From Helopsaltes ochotensis (lineage: Eukaryota > Chordata > Aves > Passeriformes > Locustellidae): a DNA stretch of 64,000 nt. Where the stretch lies: the NCBI GenBank assembly GCA_013400155.1, contig VXBM01000268.1:312400-376399 (forward strand), written 5' to 3'. The notes below the pieces were generated by a model. That model was given only the letters and a program-made list of their open reading frames with translations, searched no databases and was not told where the DNA came from. Position numbers and translations under genes: made by a program. Below, piece after piece: positions 36,842 to 49,459 of the stretch. Within the stretch, counting starts at the first letter, position 1, and each line of letters begins with the position of its first letter.

Positions 36842-39800
36842 ATTCTTGCTTTCGTTACTTTGATAAGTGATGAAATAACAAAGTGCTGTCCTTCAGAAAG
36901 CTTTCTTCAGTATGAGGTAAGAACAAATGGGTCAGGTAATGTCTCAGAGCTGGGGTTCCAGGCTTTAAGCAAATACAAGCATTTCTGCATCTCCAATACT
37001 CCCTTCATGTTTTGGAAGATTATTTTCTTCTTTAAGTGAAAACTGAGTGTCTAAATAGCAGTTTTTAAAATGGTCTTTTTTCCTAATCTCATAAAATTAT
37101 TTTGTTCCTTGTTTCTCAGGTATGTGCCTTCCTCACACCTTTGCAAATGAAAAGGTAGTTTATGAGCCTCAGATGAAAAAATCCTGTATTCAATGGGGAA
37201 GACATCTGAGAAGTCACATAGCAACCCAATGAAATCCCCATTTCAAAAAATGTATAATACACTCAAAATGAGAAGCAGAGTAAAACCTACATTTGTGCAC
37301 CCACTAGCCTACATATGGCCTCCTCTCAGCAGGAGAGTAATCTTTAAGGAAATTTTAAAGATGTTGTTTTCATAGGACAGTGAAAGACAAGGATGGCTTC
37401 AAACTCTTTTTAGACTGCTCCATAGGGTAGAGGTATGCATGATTTCACTTCCTTCCTGCAATTAATCATTAAGACATCTTTTATTTAACAAAAAGACCTT
37501 CTATATGCAACTTCTGAATTTGTGGCAATTATAATGGTTATTCATTTCCACTGGACTGGTAAGACAGATCAATAACAACATTTTGACCTGAGGCTTGTGA
37601 GATGCAGACTTTGTGTCTGTACTGCGTGAGACCTCAAACAAATCACTTTGACAGAGATATCTTCAAAAATACCTAGGCATACCTACTGACTGTAGCTTAC
37701 TTCGAGTGACTGACAACATCAGTGGATCTTTCAATGGCAGTTTTTTTGACCAGATTAGGGCATAAAAATGTCTTAACAAATTTAGAGTTCTCTATCCCAA
37801 TAATTGTCTGGATTGGCTATGACAAATGAAGAGAAATGGTCACTGAAGAGTGTGATTCAGCTGTTCTTCAAGCAGATGATTCATGCCCTAAAATTGTCTA
37901 TTACTCTCCATTGACTAGTAAGGAACTTCAATCTTCAGTATAGTCACCTGTACTTGGATAAGAGGCTGTGGGCAGCAGGTCTGAAAGTGTGGCTCCTGGA
38001 ACACCTGGACAGTCACCTTAAAAGTACAGAGTGTGTCACCTAACTGCTTTATTCTGTGGCTTGTTACAGTCAGCAAGGCTGTCAGCAGTGGCCAGAAGGT
38101 TCATAGCTTTACAAGTTAGCTCTGAAGGTGTGAGAAAAGGGTGATTGTCATATTCATAGCCACGCTTGGGACTGTTCTTACAGAACGTGCAGAATATAGC
38201 ACTTCTGTATTTCATTAAAGCATTGAGGAGAAATGCCCAAAAGATTGTGAAGAGCTCAGCTACTACAGTGTGGCAGGCCATATAAGGGCGAGCTGAGATA
38301 GATAAAGCCTGCTGTTTGGAATTAATGTGGATTTGTACATCATGATCTTCTCCTAGTATTGCCTGCCAAGTGTACTACAAAAACATTTCAAGTACTGAGG
38401 CATTAAGAAAGTGACTCTGGAAGCACTCTGATCAGACATACATCCTGAGAATTAAAATGTTTTTTATATTTTGGGGGTTTCTCTTCCTTATTTTGTTGGG
38501 GTTTCTCTCCAATCATGTCCCCAGTATAGTTTTTTTCACTAAAGATTTTTCAGAAAACTGTTCAGCATGTAAATAGTGATCCAAAACCATTATTAAACAT
38601 CTGTTAAATCAGGCAAGAGCCAGGAAAAACTTCAGCTGGATTACAATTGTTCTTGAGAGAGTTTGCAAGGGAGTGAGAAAGCACACAGAGCACAGGAGCC
38701 AGCCAGAGTCTGTTCACATTTGGTTTCTTTCTCCTCCCCCACCCCTGGAACATTACTGATAGAAGGAAGCAAATGGCCGAGGCTCTCATATCCCAAAGGA
38801 TGTAATGCCCTACGGATTGGGTAAGATGATTAACTTGTGTTCCACCCCTCCCATACTTTGCTGTTTTGTGTAGTGCACAGATATGAAAAATGTTACAGAC
38901 AACATAGTAGCTGATGCTTCTGCATGTTTTGACAAAGTGCCCCATTAACATATTTCCCTCTCCAAAGTGGCAGCATGACATTGGCTATCCACTGATCTAG
39001 AAACTGTTTGTCAGAAGCCAGCTCTTATCTCTGTAGAAGGAAGCTATTAACATTTAGAATTTTGAGAAGCAAGTTCTGGCAAATCCATCCTTTGAAATTA
39101 AAGATGTTTCTGCCTCCAGCTGTCCATCCCATTTCTCTGCCAGGAGTTACCACAGAGTCAGTGGAGTGGAACATGTGTAGCACTTCTGCTGAAAACGCCC
39201 AGTGTCCTAGGACAAACCATTGTGGAAGATAGATGTCAGCTGGCACCATCTAGATGGAGTAGTTAAGACTTAGATATGTTATTTCTGCTAACTTCGATCC
39301 AGGAACTGTAACCTTTGGCTGGGGTAGACAGATACCAGTAATATCTTAACTCTAATGCAGCTCGACTAATATAGCTCCAACCAACTTGAAACTTCAGTAA
39401 AGGAAACTACCATGAAATCTCCATACACTCAGGCATAGAGCCTTAAATGGTATTTGCTTTCATAATGGCACAGTGTCTATCCAAGTATGAAATCTGAATG
39501 AAGCTATTGCAATATACACTGGAAGCACATAGCTGTTCATTCAGAGGAGCTGGGGCAGAATGCTATCAGTCTGGCTGAATCTGTTCACACGGAGATGCCA
39601 TCTGTTATCACAATGCCATGTTGCCCAATTAAAACAATATGACTGGATTATAGTATTTTGAGTAGTATTATTTTCTGGATTGTCTCTGATTCTAAAAAAT
39701 CTATCATTCCATCTGACTGTCTCTGCACCTGCTAATTCAGACAGTGTAAAGAAATTGCAAGCTTCCCATTTATTAACTTGCATGGCTGTAAGCTACTTCT

Positions 39801-40790
39801 GAGCCTGAAAATATTTCTGCATTTTAAACTTTTTCTGACTTTGTCCAGTAGTCATTTCTCCATTTTTTGAGGAAGTGTGTATATTTGGTATGGGAAAAAT
39901 TACTGCAGAGCTTCTGTATACATGTGGCCAGTGGCTACTAAGGATTTAAGTTAATCAGGGTAGATGAAAATCTGTCTTTAAAAAATAATTATTTTTAATT
40001 TTAAATAAGAGTTTTAGATGCAACATTCTTCACTTCTTTCCTGGTTTGGACTCCTAAACTGATAATTACGAATGTCTTTTATCAAGACCTTTAGGTGATT
40101 ATGGCAGAATTTCTGACTTTACAGAGTTCTACATGTAATCTTTTCTGTATAATGCAGATGAACATGCATTTTGGGGTTAGTTGAGCTTCAACTTTTATGT
40201 TTTATTCTGTAAAAGGCAGGAAATATCAAATGCAAAACAGATATTATTTACTGAAATCACTGTTTTTAGGAATAAAACCAACTATTGACAGAATTAACAT
40301 GATGAGTAAGAGAGTCAGGGAAGCCTATTAATCAAATACATTATTATTTTGCATCTCTGAAGCACATGCATTTTATTTAAATAAAATGTTCAGTTTGATA
40401 ACTTCAAAACTTAAAGAAATGCTGGACAAAAAGTCTTTCAAAATCTGCTTTATAACCTTACATTTTTCCTTACAAAACTTTTTGTTTAATGAAGCTAGAA
40501 CACTTATCAAGTTGGATTTCTAAGTTGCTATCTATTCCTGAGTGGCTCCATGAGCAACATAAACCAACTTGAATTTTCTCCCAGTTTAAGCACACTTGCT
40601 CATTGTAGTGTAGTCTATGGTTACTGATGGATCCCTAAAGTACTGCAATAGTCAGTCTTGGGCCAAGCACAGGGATGGATTGCATAAAACATCCTTTTCT
40701 GTGATTCTGAAGGTATATACCGTATCATACATAATGTGTCAATACTGCTGTTGTAATTAATGGAATAAGCCATGGCATTCACTTGCACAG

Positions 40791-42665
40791 AAATAAACTA
40801 TCACTGAATATCCTGAGATGGAAGGGCCCTCAAGTTCAACTCCTAACCCTGCACAGAATCACCCCCAAGAGTAACACCATTTGTCCAAAAAAAAATGTCA
40901 AAAAGCTTCTTGAAGTCTGTCAGGTTTGGGGCTGTGACCATTTTCTGGGGAGCTTGTTCCAGTGCCCAACCACCCTCTGGGTGAAGAACGCTTTTCTAAT
41001 ATCCAAAAAAACTTTCTTGACACAACTTCAGAACATTCCCTCAGTCCTGTCACTGGTCACCACAGCAAAGAGACCAGTGCCTGCTCCTCCTCTTCCCCTC
41101 AGAGGAAGTTGTAACTGCAATGAGGTCTCCCATCTGCAGGCTGAACAGACCAACTCACCTCAGCTTCTCCTCAATACAGCTGCCCCTCAAGGCCCTCCAC
41201 TGTCTTTGCTGCTCTCCTTCAGCTACTATCTAATAGTTTAATATCTTTCTTATCCTGTAGCATCCAGAACTGCCCCCAGCACTGGAGGTGAGGCCACCCC
41301 AGTGCAGAGCAGAGCAGGACAATCCCCTCCCTTGCTCGGCTGGTGATGCTGTGCCTGATGCCTCCCAGGACAGGGTTGGCCCTCTTGGCTGCCAGGGCAC
41401 TGCTGACTCAAATTCAACTTTCCATCATCCAGGACCTCCAGGTTCCCTTCCATGTCAATGTTTCCCAGCCTCTCATTCTCCAGTCTGTCCTTACATCCTG
41501 AGTTTTCTATTCCAGGTGCAGAATCCAGTGCTTTCCCTTGTTGAATTTCATACCATTGGTGATTTCTGAGTCACCTAATTTGTTGATGTCTATCTGTAGG
41601 GCCTCCAGGCCATTGAGGGAGTAAACAGCCCCTCCCTGGTTTTTATCCTCCTGAATTTACTTAGTATCACTTTCCTTGGTGCCCAGCTCATTAATCAAGA
41701 TGTTGGCAAGCACAGGGTTGAGAATGGAGCCTTGGAAACCACACTAGTGACAGGTCACCAGTCTGATGTCACCCCCTTCACTATAACCCTTTGCACCTGA
41801 CCTGTGAGCCAGTTACTCACTTATCACAGGATGTGTTTATCTGTGTGCTGGACATTTTATCCAACAGGATACCGCGAGAGACAGTATCGAAAGCTTTACT
41901 TAAATCTAAAAAGATTAGATCAGCTGGCTTCCCTTAATCAGCTAGGTAGGTTACCTTGTCATGAAAGGAAATCAGGTTTGATAAAGCAGGACTTTCTTCT
42001 CATGAAGCTGTGCTGGCTGTGACCAATGACTGCTTTCAGGAGATTTTCAATACCTCCCAGAATAACCTTCTACATAACCTCTTCAGGCACTGAAGTGAGA
42101 CTGACAGGTCTGTAGTTTCTGGGCTTCTCATTCTTGCCCTTCTTGAGAATCAGGATGTTTGCCAGCTTCCAGTTAGCTGGGACCTCTCCGAATTCCCAAG
42201 GCTGCTGAAAAATTGAGAAAGGTTTTGCAATGACATCAGCTAGCTCTCTGAGGACTCTTGGATGAACCCCATTAGGCCGCATTGATTTGTAGCGATCTGG
42301 CTGGAGCAGCAGATCCCACACAATTTCAGGGTTGACTAGGAGTCAATGATTCTTGCAGTCGTAGTTTGTCAGCTCTGAGAGCCCCTTGGTCCATCATTTG
42401 TGTTGAAAACAAAGGCAAAGAGTGTGTTAAACACCTCTGCCTTGTCCAAGTCCCTGTTTGTGAGGTGTCTATTCCCATCCTGTGATGGGACAATACTGTT
42501 TTTACACTGCCTATTGCCATTAATATACTTGAAAGAAACCCTCTTTTTATTGTTCCACACAGTTCTGACCAGCTTCAACTTCAGCTGAGCTTTGGCCATG
42601 TGAATTCTCTCCTTACAGTGGCAACCAGTGAATCTACTCTGCACCCTGCTATACTTCTGCTTTTG
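40791..42665 (-). mobile_element. CR1 LINE, about 1.9 kb, 3' region plus reverse transcriptase remnant
   Basis: This is the longest CR1 copy. The left edge (AATATCCTGAGATGGAAGGG, CTGCACAGAATCACCCCCAA) is the CR1 3' end read in reverse. The sequence then follows the family without large gaps: 'ggggagcttgttccagtgcc', 'ctctgggtgaagaac', 'gtgaggccaccccagtgcag', 'cagggttggccctcttggct', and 'tgacaggtcaccagtctgat'. On the minus strand 42070-42321 encodes the N-terminal RT region with MRPNGVHPRVLRELADVIAK, VPANWKLANI and NYRPVSLTSVPEEVM, all CR1 hallmarks. Farther 5', 42369-42644 corresponds to the linker between endonuclease and RT (WNNKKRVSFKYINGNRQCKN). Stops and frameshifts break the frame, and the endonuclease is lost by 5' truncation. 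It cannot move. Confidence 0.95.
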
Positions 42666-45600
42666 TTCTCTATCTCATCCAGAGATCCCCTGTGTTACTC
42701 ATGTGGTTTTATTATCATAGCACTGAGAGGGAAAGGAACTAAGGGTTGGTCATGCTCTATTTCCCCTCCTCTGTCATTCAGCACTCCTTTAAAGCTGCCA
42801 CATATACAGGATATGTGAGTCTCAGATAAGGACTGAATGAGGAAGAGGATAAAGTATTCCTCTGCTTCCAGTGCCATGTAGCATCCACTTTGCTCTGAAA
42901 TTATCCCCAGACTATTTTGATCTCCAACAAAGTACTAATATGCTCAGATTAGTAGGGCATGAGAAAGATCCCCATTCATAGGTTTTTTTCTAAACCCCAC
43001 TGACCTTTTATTCAAAACATTTAGGATTAAAATACTCAGTAGTAATACGAACTTTTCATTCTGAAAGGATTCACATGGTGTCACCAACCACAGGTCTATG
43101 ACAGTATTTAAGCCTTGTTTACCTATGCTTTATTTTTAGGATGCAACCTTTTTGTGGTTTCTTTCCACTAGTATTTTCCCAGTACCCCATCAGCAGAGAC
43201 CCGCAATTTGGTTTTGAGGATTCTAAACAAAAAAATAAGTAATGAGTCTCCGAATGACAAGTCTGGAGTGAAACCTGAGTCCTGGACTTCATCCCCACTT
43301 ACAGAGGCTTTGGTTAATTTCTGCCTCAAGATTTTTTTTTTGAATTTGTATTTTGTGTCCTAGCTTACAAGTAGGCCATTGCAACCTAGTGAAAACTAAA
43401 GACTCACAGGAGCTTTTAAACCTGTGTGAAAAATGATTTAATATTTTGTAATTACATTTCCCCTTTGCAGAAAAGCACCCTGTACTTGCTCAACCTTTAT
43501 AAAATCACTTTTCGTTCCAGGAAACGTTTGACAAAAAGCTAATATCTAGATCAAGAAACAAACACAAAGAACAAAAACAATGATGTGCTTTAATATGCAG
43601 CTTTGTTTTAATTTTAGACCTTGATTGCATTTCATTCAGCCAAAAGATATCAGGTATCAAAAGCAGGACTGGCAACACCATTTTCATGACCAACAGACCT
43701 CTGGCATCCTGAGCACATCTTTTAAGCACATTGTCTTTAAGCAAAAATCCTATTTGAGATAAAGCTTTTCATCTGGTATCTCCTCTGTGGGCCCTGTTTT
43801 GTTCACTGATACACCTAAATATTTTCTGAGAATCTCCATTTTATTAATGGCTCTCAATCTTGAAATGGCTTTGTTGATGATGTTGATTGCAACATTTATC
43901 TTTGAAACATAAAAGTATTTTTGAAAATTCCATGATGGGCTATCTAAACAAAAATATCACCTTACTTATAAATAAATATGACTTCTGTTGATAAATATGG
44001 ATTCAGAAGGTGTCCTTTTTGTCCAGTCCTTTTTGTCAAAATGGTGAGACTTTGAATATTTCTTAAGGGAAAATTCAAGTTTGATTTCAGGACATACTTT
44101 CCATAATATACGAGTAGCTGCTCATAGAGGTGCTATTATGGGTTACTTATTTAAATAGTGCAAAAGAGTGCAGCTCTTAATGACTTTCAGTACAGTAAAC
44201 ATGACATAGTAAGTCCAAGTTGAAGGACAGTGAACTTGGCCAGTTTTGGGTTCTGGTCAGACTCTCCTACCCACACATGAAGTAATTTGCCCTGTCACCT
44301 ACATAAGCTTCCTGGACATCCTGGCATTCTGTGAAACACATAGTAATTGCCTTCTAACCATTTCTGCTCCACAGAGATCATCTACCTTTTATATGTCCTA
44401 TTTATGGTTTTTGAATTCTTATCTCAAATCTGCTTTCTTGCATCTAAGCAAAAATACATTGTACTTGAATTTTCATCAGAAAGTTATCTAAGTTCTCAGT
44501 CATGTCATGTCTGTCATTTTGCTTCTTCATTTAAAAAAAAATCTAGATTAACTGAAAATGCAAAAAAAATGAAGAAAACTAGAGGTTGTGTGATGAGATA
44601 AATCTGAACTGCTTCCTATACTTCTAAATTATCTACTTGACACCAGTTATGGTTTACAGCATTTTAGAGGTCTATCTTCTCTATTCTCATCATCAGAATT
44701 GAAAAATGTTTTAATTATATGCTATACATGCATTTGACCTCTTTACTTATTGTCCCCATTAACTATGAGGAGATCTAACTGCTTATAATCCATACACAGA
44801 TATATCAAATGCCATTTCTCTTCTAGTAAGTCAAAATAGCACAAGCTGCGAATAAATAGATTTTCAATATCATACAAAAATGACAAGGATTTGAAAAGGG
44901 ATTAGAGACATCAGTAGCTCACTTTCTATGAATTAGACACCATTTTTAAAACATGTAAATGATGTCACTGACTCATCACTTTACTGTAAAGTTATATAAT
45001 ATCTGGCACTTATACAAAACCCATACCTTCTGAATTTAAATGTCATCAGTGAGAATCCCAGTTTCCTGCTGAAAATAAGTAGATCTGAGCTCTGAGCATG
45101 GCTACACAGAAAACTTTAAGTTACCATAGAAGCCAAATGACAACAATCTGTTTATTCATCTGCTTCCAGATTGGGCTAATGTCAAGGAATCTCTATCTTG
45201 ATTTTTCAGTGATCTGGGACTTTCAAAGGTTCTTCTAGAGAAGGAATCTTCCAGTCTCCATGGTGGGCAACAGTGGACTTAATGTTCTTCCCTAATTCTC
45301 ATGCTTAGCAGTGACATGGGAATTAAATATACTCTTTAGGCCTATCAGCAAAATCTGAAATTTGGTGTTAACAAATGATTGGAAAAAAACACAAGTCATA
45401 AACACCTATCTTAAACCCATAGATTACAATCAAATGCACTGCAAATACAGGGAAAATAATTGTTTCTTCTTATTTCAATTTTCTTCCAAATTTGTAATTC
45501 TCTCCTAAAGTATGATGAGATTTTTCTCAGTGAAAAACAATGTGGCTGGCTAACAAATCTATCTTAAAACGTCTAAGAAAATTGATGCAAGTGATGGAAA

Positions 45601-47906
45601 ACAGTAATAACAGTTTAAAACTGTTTAAAACTACTCAAGTGCCAAATCTTGAAAGTATATGAACAAGATCATCATGTCCTTGAGAATTTTAGGGAAAATC
45701 AGATAGCTTAAGAAAAAGAAATTAAAACTGGTTTTGCTTATTTAAGCAGCTTTAAAGCCTCTGTGAGCAATGTTTAGGCTTCTTGTTCTCTGTCAGGCAG
45801 CAGCACAACTTTTTCCCCAGGGCAAGAGTAAGCAGCAGTAAAAAAGTTGTTTTGTCTGTTTCCTGTTTTGAAATCTAAGCTTAGGGCAAGAGCTATATAA
45901 GCGTAACATACAATAAGGAGCAACAACAAAATCTCTTTTTATTTTAAGAATAGCTTAATGACAGACATGGGCTTCTACAGTGGCTCTCTGGCAGAGCAGT
46001 CGCTGCTGCCAGTCACTAAGCACAGTGTCAGCAGCACAGGATGACTCATCAAGGGGCTGGAGGAGTGGAGGGAATACACCTAGTGCTGCAGGTCCCTAGG
46101 ATTTGGCTGACCCTTGTGAAAAAAGAGCTTTCTAGATGTGTTAATTCCATGTTGGGCAGTTTGGAGTAGGTTTGTGAGGGGGAAGGAGGAAGAGAAGCTG
46201 TAACTGAAGACAAATATAATTTAACTAAGACAAATATAATTTAGCAGTACTAGTAAACAGGGCACTTACAGTTCCTATCATCATTCTTCCTCAATGTAGG
46301 AGGGAAAAGTAATCCTTTTAGGTATTTATTTGTATCGCTCTGCAGACTGTCCTGAGCTGTCCTCTACCCTCCCTTACTGAAACAGTATCACAGGTCACTC
46401 CTAAGCATAATTGCTCCGTAATGAAATTAACACGCCAAGTCTAACTCATAATCCAGTTTTGGGAGAGATAGAGATAAGAACATACACGGAGAGACAGGAA
46501 CCAAGACTAAAACTACACTTTCACATGTAGGTACAGACTGACCCGAGCTTAGAGAAAATTGTCAATGAGCTGCTTGTCTCACGAGAAAGTTGGCTCAATC
46601 ATTCAAGCAGTATCTCCACTCATGACAGCGCAAAGTCAAAACAGAGCTGTCCAGCTCAGCAGGTAGGGAGAACTGATCATATCAGCCTATTTCTGTACAG
46701 AATCAGGACAGAAGAGAAAGGAAGGATGTGCGAAGTTGAAAAATGGGATTGAAAATGCACTTTTGACCAACAGCACATTCTTCAAAACCGTAATCTCTTC
46801 TCCATATTGAAACTTTATCCACAATTGATCATTGCTACAGCCGTGCTTTTCTCACAATAAATTAACAGCAATTAGAAGCACAGCTTCAGAAAATTTCTTT
46901 GCAGACTCTAAGGATCCGTGAAACTAGGTTGGCCTTGAATTAGTCATGAATACAAAACTCAGTTGCTATTAGAAAAACCTGAAGGAAAATCATTGTGTAA
47001 GTTTTTAGCAAGCCTGGCCCTGTTTAGAGAGTTTTATCAAAACCACATGAAACCATGTGACACTCAATTTCCTTCTCGGTGTTTTGCTTGAATATTGAGT
47101 TCATTTAAACCCTGAGTTTAAAAGGGATCACAAGACTTGGAGTCTGCACAAAGTGACATTTACTGTAGAGAGCCTTGGAGTAAAAATGGGTAAGTCCCAT
47201 GCTCAACCAAGTTCAGTAATTATCACGATTCAGTTTGCACGCGAACAATCAAAAGCACCCATGCTATTTCACTGTCAGGAATTGAAGACGTATTCATGTG
47301 TATTTTGCTAGGTACAGCCAGACTTCTGGCTCAAGAAATTAGAAAGAGACTAGAAATATAAGGCATGAACTAGCTCAACCTAGCTTGAGGCTGCCTGCAT
47401 CAGCCTGGTGCCCCACCTAAGCTGGCAAACCTTGACCAGACTCAGCTGGTTTATACAAAGTAAATGTGTCTACTACCCTCAGGTATTTCTTCATCTTTTC
47501 TTACCACTCTTGCCCCTGGCAAAAGGAAATGAGCTTTTGTGTTTTCCTAGACAAGTCACAAAGACTTTCTTGTCCTAAACTATCTCTGTGAAATGAAAAT
47601 ATTTGTCTTTATCAAAGTGCTTTGAGATCTGTGAGTGAGATCTGTTATGTCACTGAAAAGCACCATTGATGATTAGATTACAAAATAAATCTGCAGTGCT
47701 GCTAATTGAAACACTGTGTATAATTAGAAAAGGTTTTATAAGTCTGTTTACCCTTCAAAGGAATATAGAATTTCTGTACGTTATGAATAGTTCATAGCTA
47801 ATAAATTTTTTGCTGTTTTCTGTCTTGATGATGCTCTGAATTCACATTTTGACAAAAAACAATAACTAACTGCTCATATTTTACCCTCTTTCCAGATTTG
47901 CATAAA
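42666..47906. other. Unassigned noncoding DNA
   Basis: About 5.2 kb with no recognised gene or transposon. A perfect-unit 20-base tandem duplication lies at 46207-46246. Frames near 44246-44601 are short and motif-free. Confidence 0.55.
46207..46246. repeat. 20-base tandem duplication
   Basis: The unit beginning AAGACAAATATAATTTA occurs twice head to tail (46207-46226 and 46227-46246), differing only in the last bases. This is consistent with a recent replication-slippage duplication. Confidence 0.85.
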
Positions 47907-47910
47907 CTTT

Positions 47911-48534
47911 TGTGTTATAAATGAAAACGCCAATAAATTTATAAAAGGTTTTATTGGGAAATTGAAATATCAAAAATTTAGAAAAGCCACAAACAAAGTC
48001 AGCATCGAGCCTGGCGATCAATACTGGGTGAACCACAGACTCAATGTCAATGGCACAGAGCCCCCTACGGTTCACCACCGCAGTCTTTTGGGTGTCCGTT
48101 TTTATACATTTCTTCGGCTGGGCAGCGAGTTGTTTCGTATCTCTTTGTCTTGTTCGGTTTCTTCACATATTCACGTCTCTGCTATTATTTCATTGAACAG
48201 GTGCTTTGGGAAGAATTGGGTGCTTGGTTCATTTTCTTTGAATCATGCATTGGAGGCACACCCTTTCTGACTCAGATTAGGTGCACCTGGTGTCCATCAC
48301 TGGGTCGTTGGCTGACTCCTTTTCATGAATGGCTTATTCTGTCTTCAGTTCCTCCCTTCGTTCAGTTGCAAAATGACCTTTTCTTCATTCAGTTACTGGA
48401 AAGGGGTGATGTAGCCCCTGTTGTCTCAGTTTCCAAATGATTTTACCATTTTATTTCAACACAAACACAACTTATTCTAATAACACACCAAATAAATAAA
48501 ATAAAACACGAATTACCCCATAATATATATAACA
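47911..48534 (-). mobile_element. Solo LTR related to the nested one (624 bp, TSD CTTT)
   Basis: In the minus orientation it begins TGTTATATATATTATGGGG and ends CATTTATAACACA. The terminal segment GAAAACGCCAATAAA matches, with one change, the reverse complement of the last bases of the LTR at 29949-30735, and both LTRs carry a 'TTCACCCAGT'-like U5 block. CTTT flanks it at 47907-47910 and 48535-48538. A TATA box (minus, TATAAAAA at 48099-48106) and a poly(A) signal (minus, AATAAA at 47950-47955) agree with the orientation. There is a duplicated-looking ACA at the 3' end, so the exact edge is uncertain by 2-3 bases. No internal sequence is attached. Frames inside it (47962-48440) are chance frames. 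Confidence 0.83.
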
Positions 48535-48639
48535 CTTTGTATGTAAGGCATGTTGCCTTTCCTTTTCAGTTTAAGTCTCTCATACAGAAACTTTACAGCA
48601 ATCGAAGCAGTTGCAGTTTTACTAAAACAGCACACAGCC

Positions 48640-49450
48640 ATTTCCAGCGTCAGAAACTGACTATGATGAACGACCTCGGGCAAGGCTTTGGCCCAAGGTG
48701 CAAGCTCAGGTGGCACCAGGACACTGCAAGGTTCCTTCATAGAGCAATGCCGCCGCTTCCCCTGAGGACAGCCTGCAGCCGAGAAAGCCCCACATTACAG
48801 AGAGCTGGCCAGGACACACCTCCCAGGGAAGGCCCTGCTCTCTCCCCTTCCTCCCTGTGGCCATCCAGCTTGGGTGCCCAGGGGCCGGGTGTGAGCGCAG
48901 GGCCGGGGTGCGGAGGCTGCGCAGTGAGGAGCCTGCGCTGCCCGCTCAGCCCCGCCGGACAGGCCCGGCCTCAGGCCCTCTGCTCTGCTGGCACCTGCAC
49001 ATGAGCTCAGTGCTGGATTCCAGTAGGTCCTGTCACCTCGTTCTGCTATTCTCAGCAGGAAAAAGCCCCAAAACCAATGTTATTACCTTAGACTCCTCCT
49101 CTTGCCCTTGGGCTAACACCAGAGGTTCCCTCAGTACATCACCGGTGTGAGTCCGCACCAACACTGTGAGGTGCCATTTCTGGCCCAGATCTGGGGAAGC
49201 GCTCAGGCACACGCTTCTCTTTGGGACTGGCTGTGTGCGAGGCCTGGATTGTACGGCTGCTGCCCCAGGAACACAGCAAGCAAAGCAGTAAAAGGAAAAA
49301 TGTACATAAAAGTCAGGGCTCTGCATTTCCCAGCACCGGGCTGGAGAGGCTGGGCTCTGTGGTTGCGTTTTTCAAAAGCTAAAAAGAATAAATCTTCCTG
49401 AACATAAAGGACTCAGCGCAGTGTGAGCCCCTGGGGGCTCTGAGGCAGCG
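48640..49450. other. GC-rich island of unknown origin
   Basis: GC content rises sharply just right of the LTR and stays high to about 49.45 kb, with several CpG-containing stretches around 48.88-48.97 kb. Overlapping frames on both strands (for example 48537-49004, plus; 49033-49326, minus) have no known domain. A plus-strand AATAAA at 49387-49392 lies near its right side. It could be a CpG-island promoter, an unrecognised LTR or transposon, or an exon-bearing region. I find no terminal repeats or target duplication, so none of these is supported over the others. Confidence 0.4.
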
Positions 49451-49459
49451 GTGGGCCTT

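Larger units (their letters stand above)
31263..40790. other. Unassigned AT-rich noncoding DNA
   Basis: About 9.5 kb without a gene or recognised transposon. The only special structure is the G/T-rich tract at 34150-34230. The longest frames (31604-31930 and 38604-38981, both minus) have no domains and AT-rich, non-coding-like composition. Confidence 0.55.

Noticed and set aside
38604..38981. 125-codon minus-strand frame
   Set aside because: No known domain and no coding-like base use. Frames of this length occur by chance in 64 kb read in six frames.
42070..42321. Reverse transcriptase gene
   Set aside because: It is a short surviving part of a CR1 RT with stops and frameshifts on both sides and no catalytic core in the same frame.
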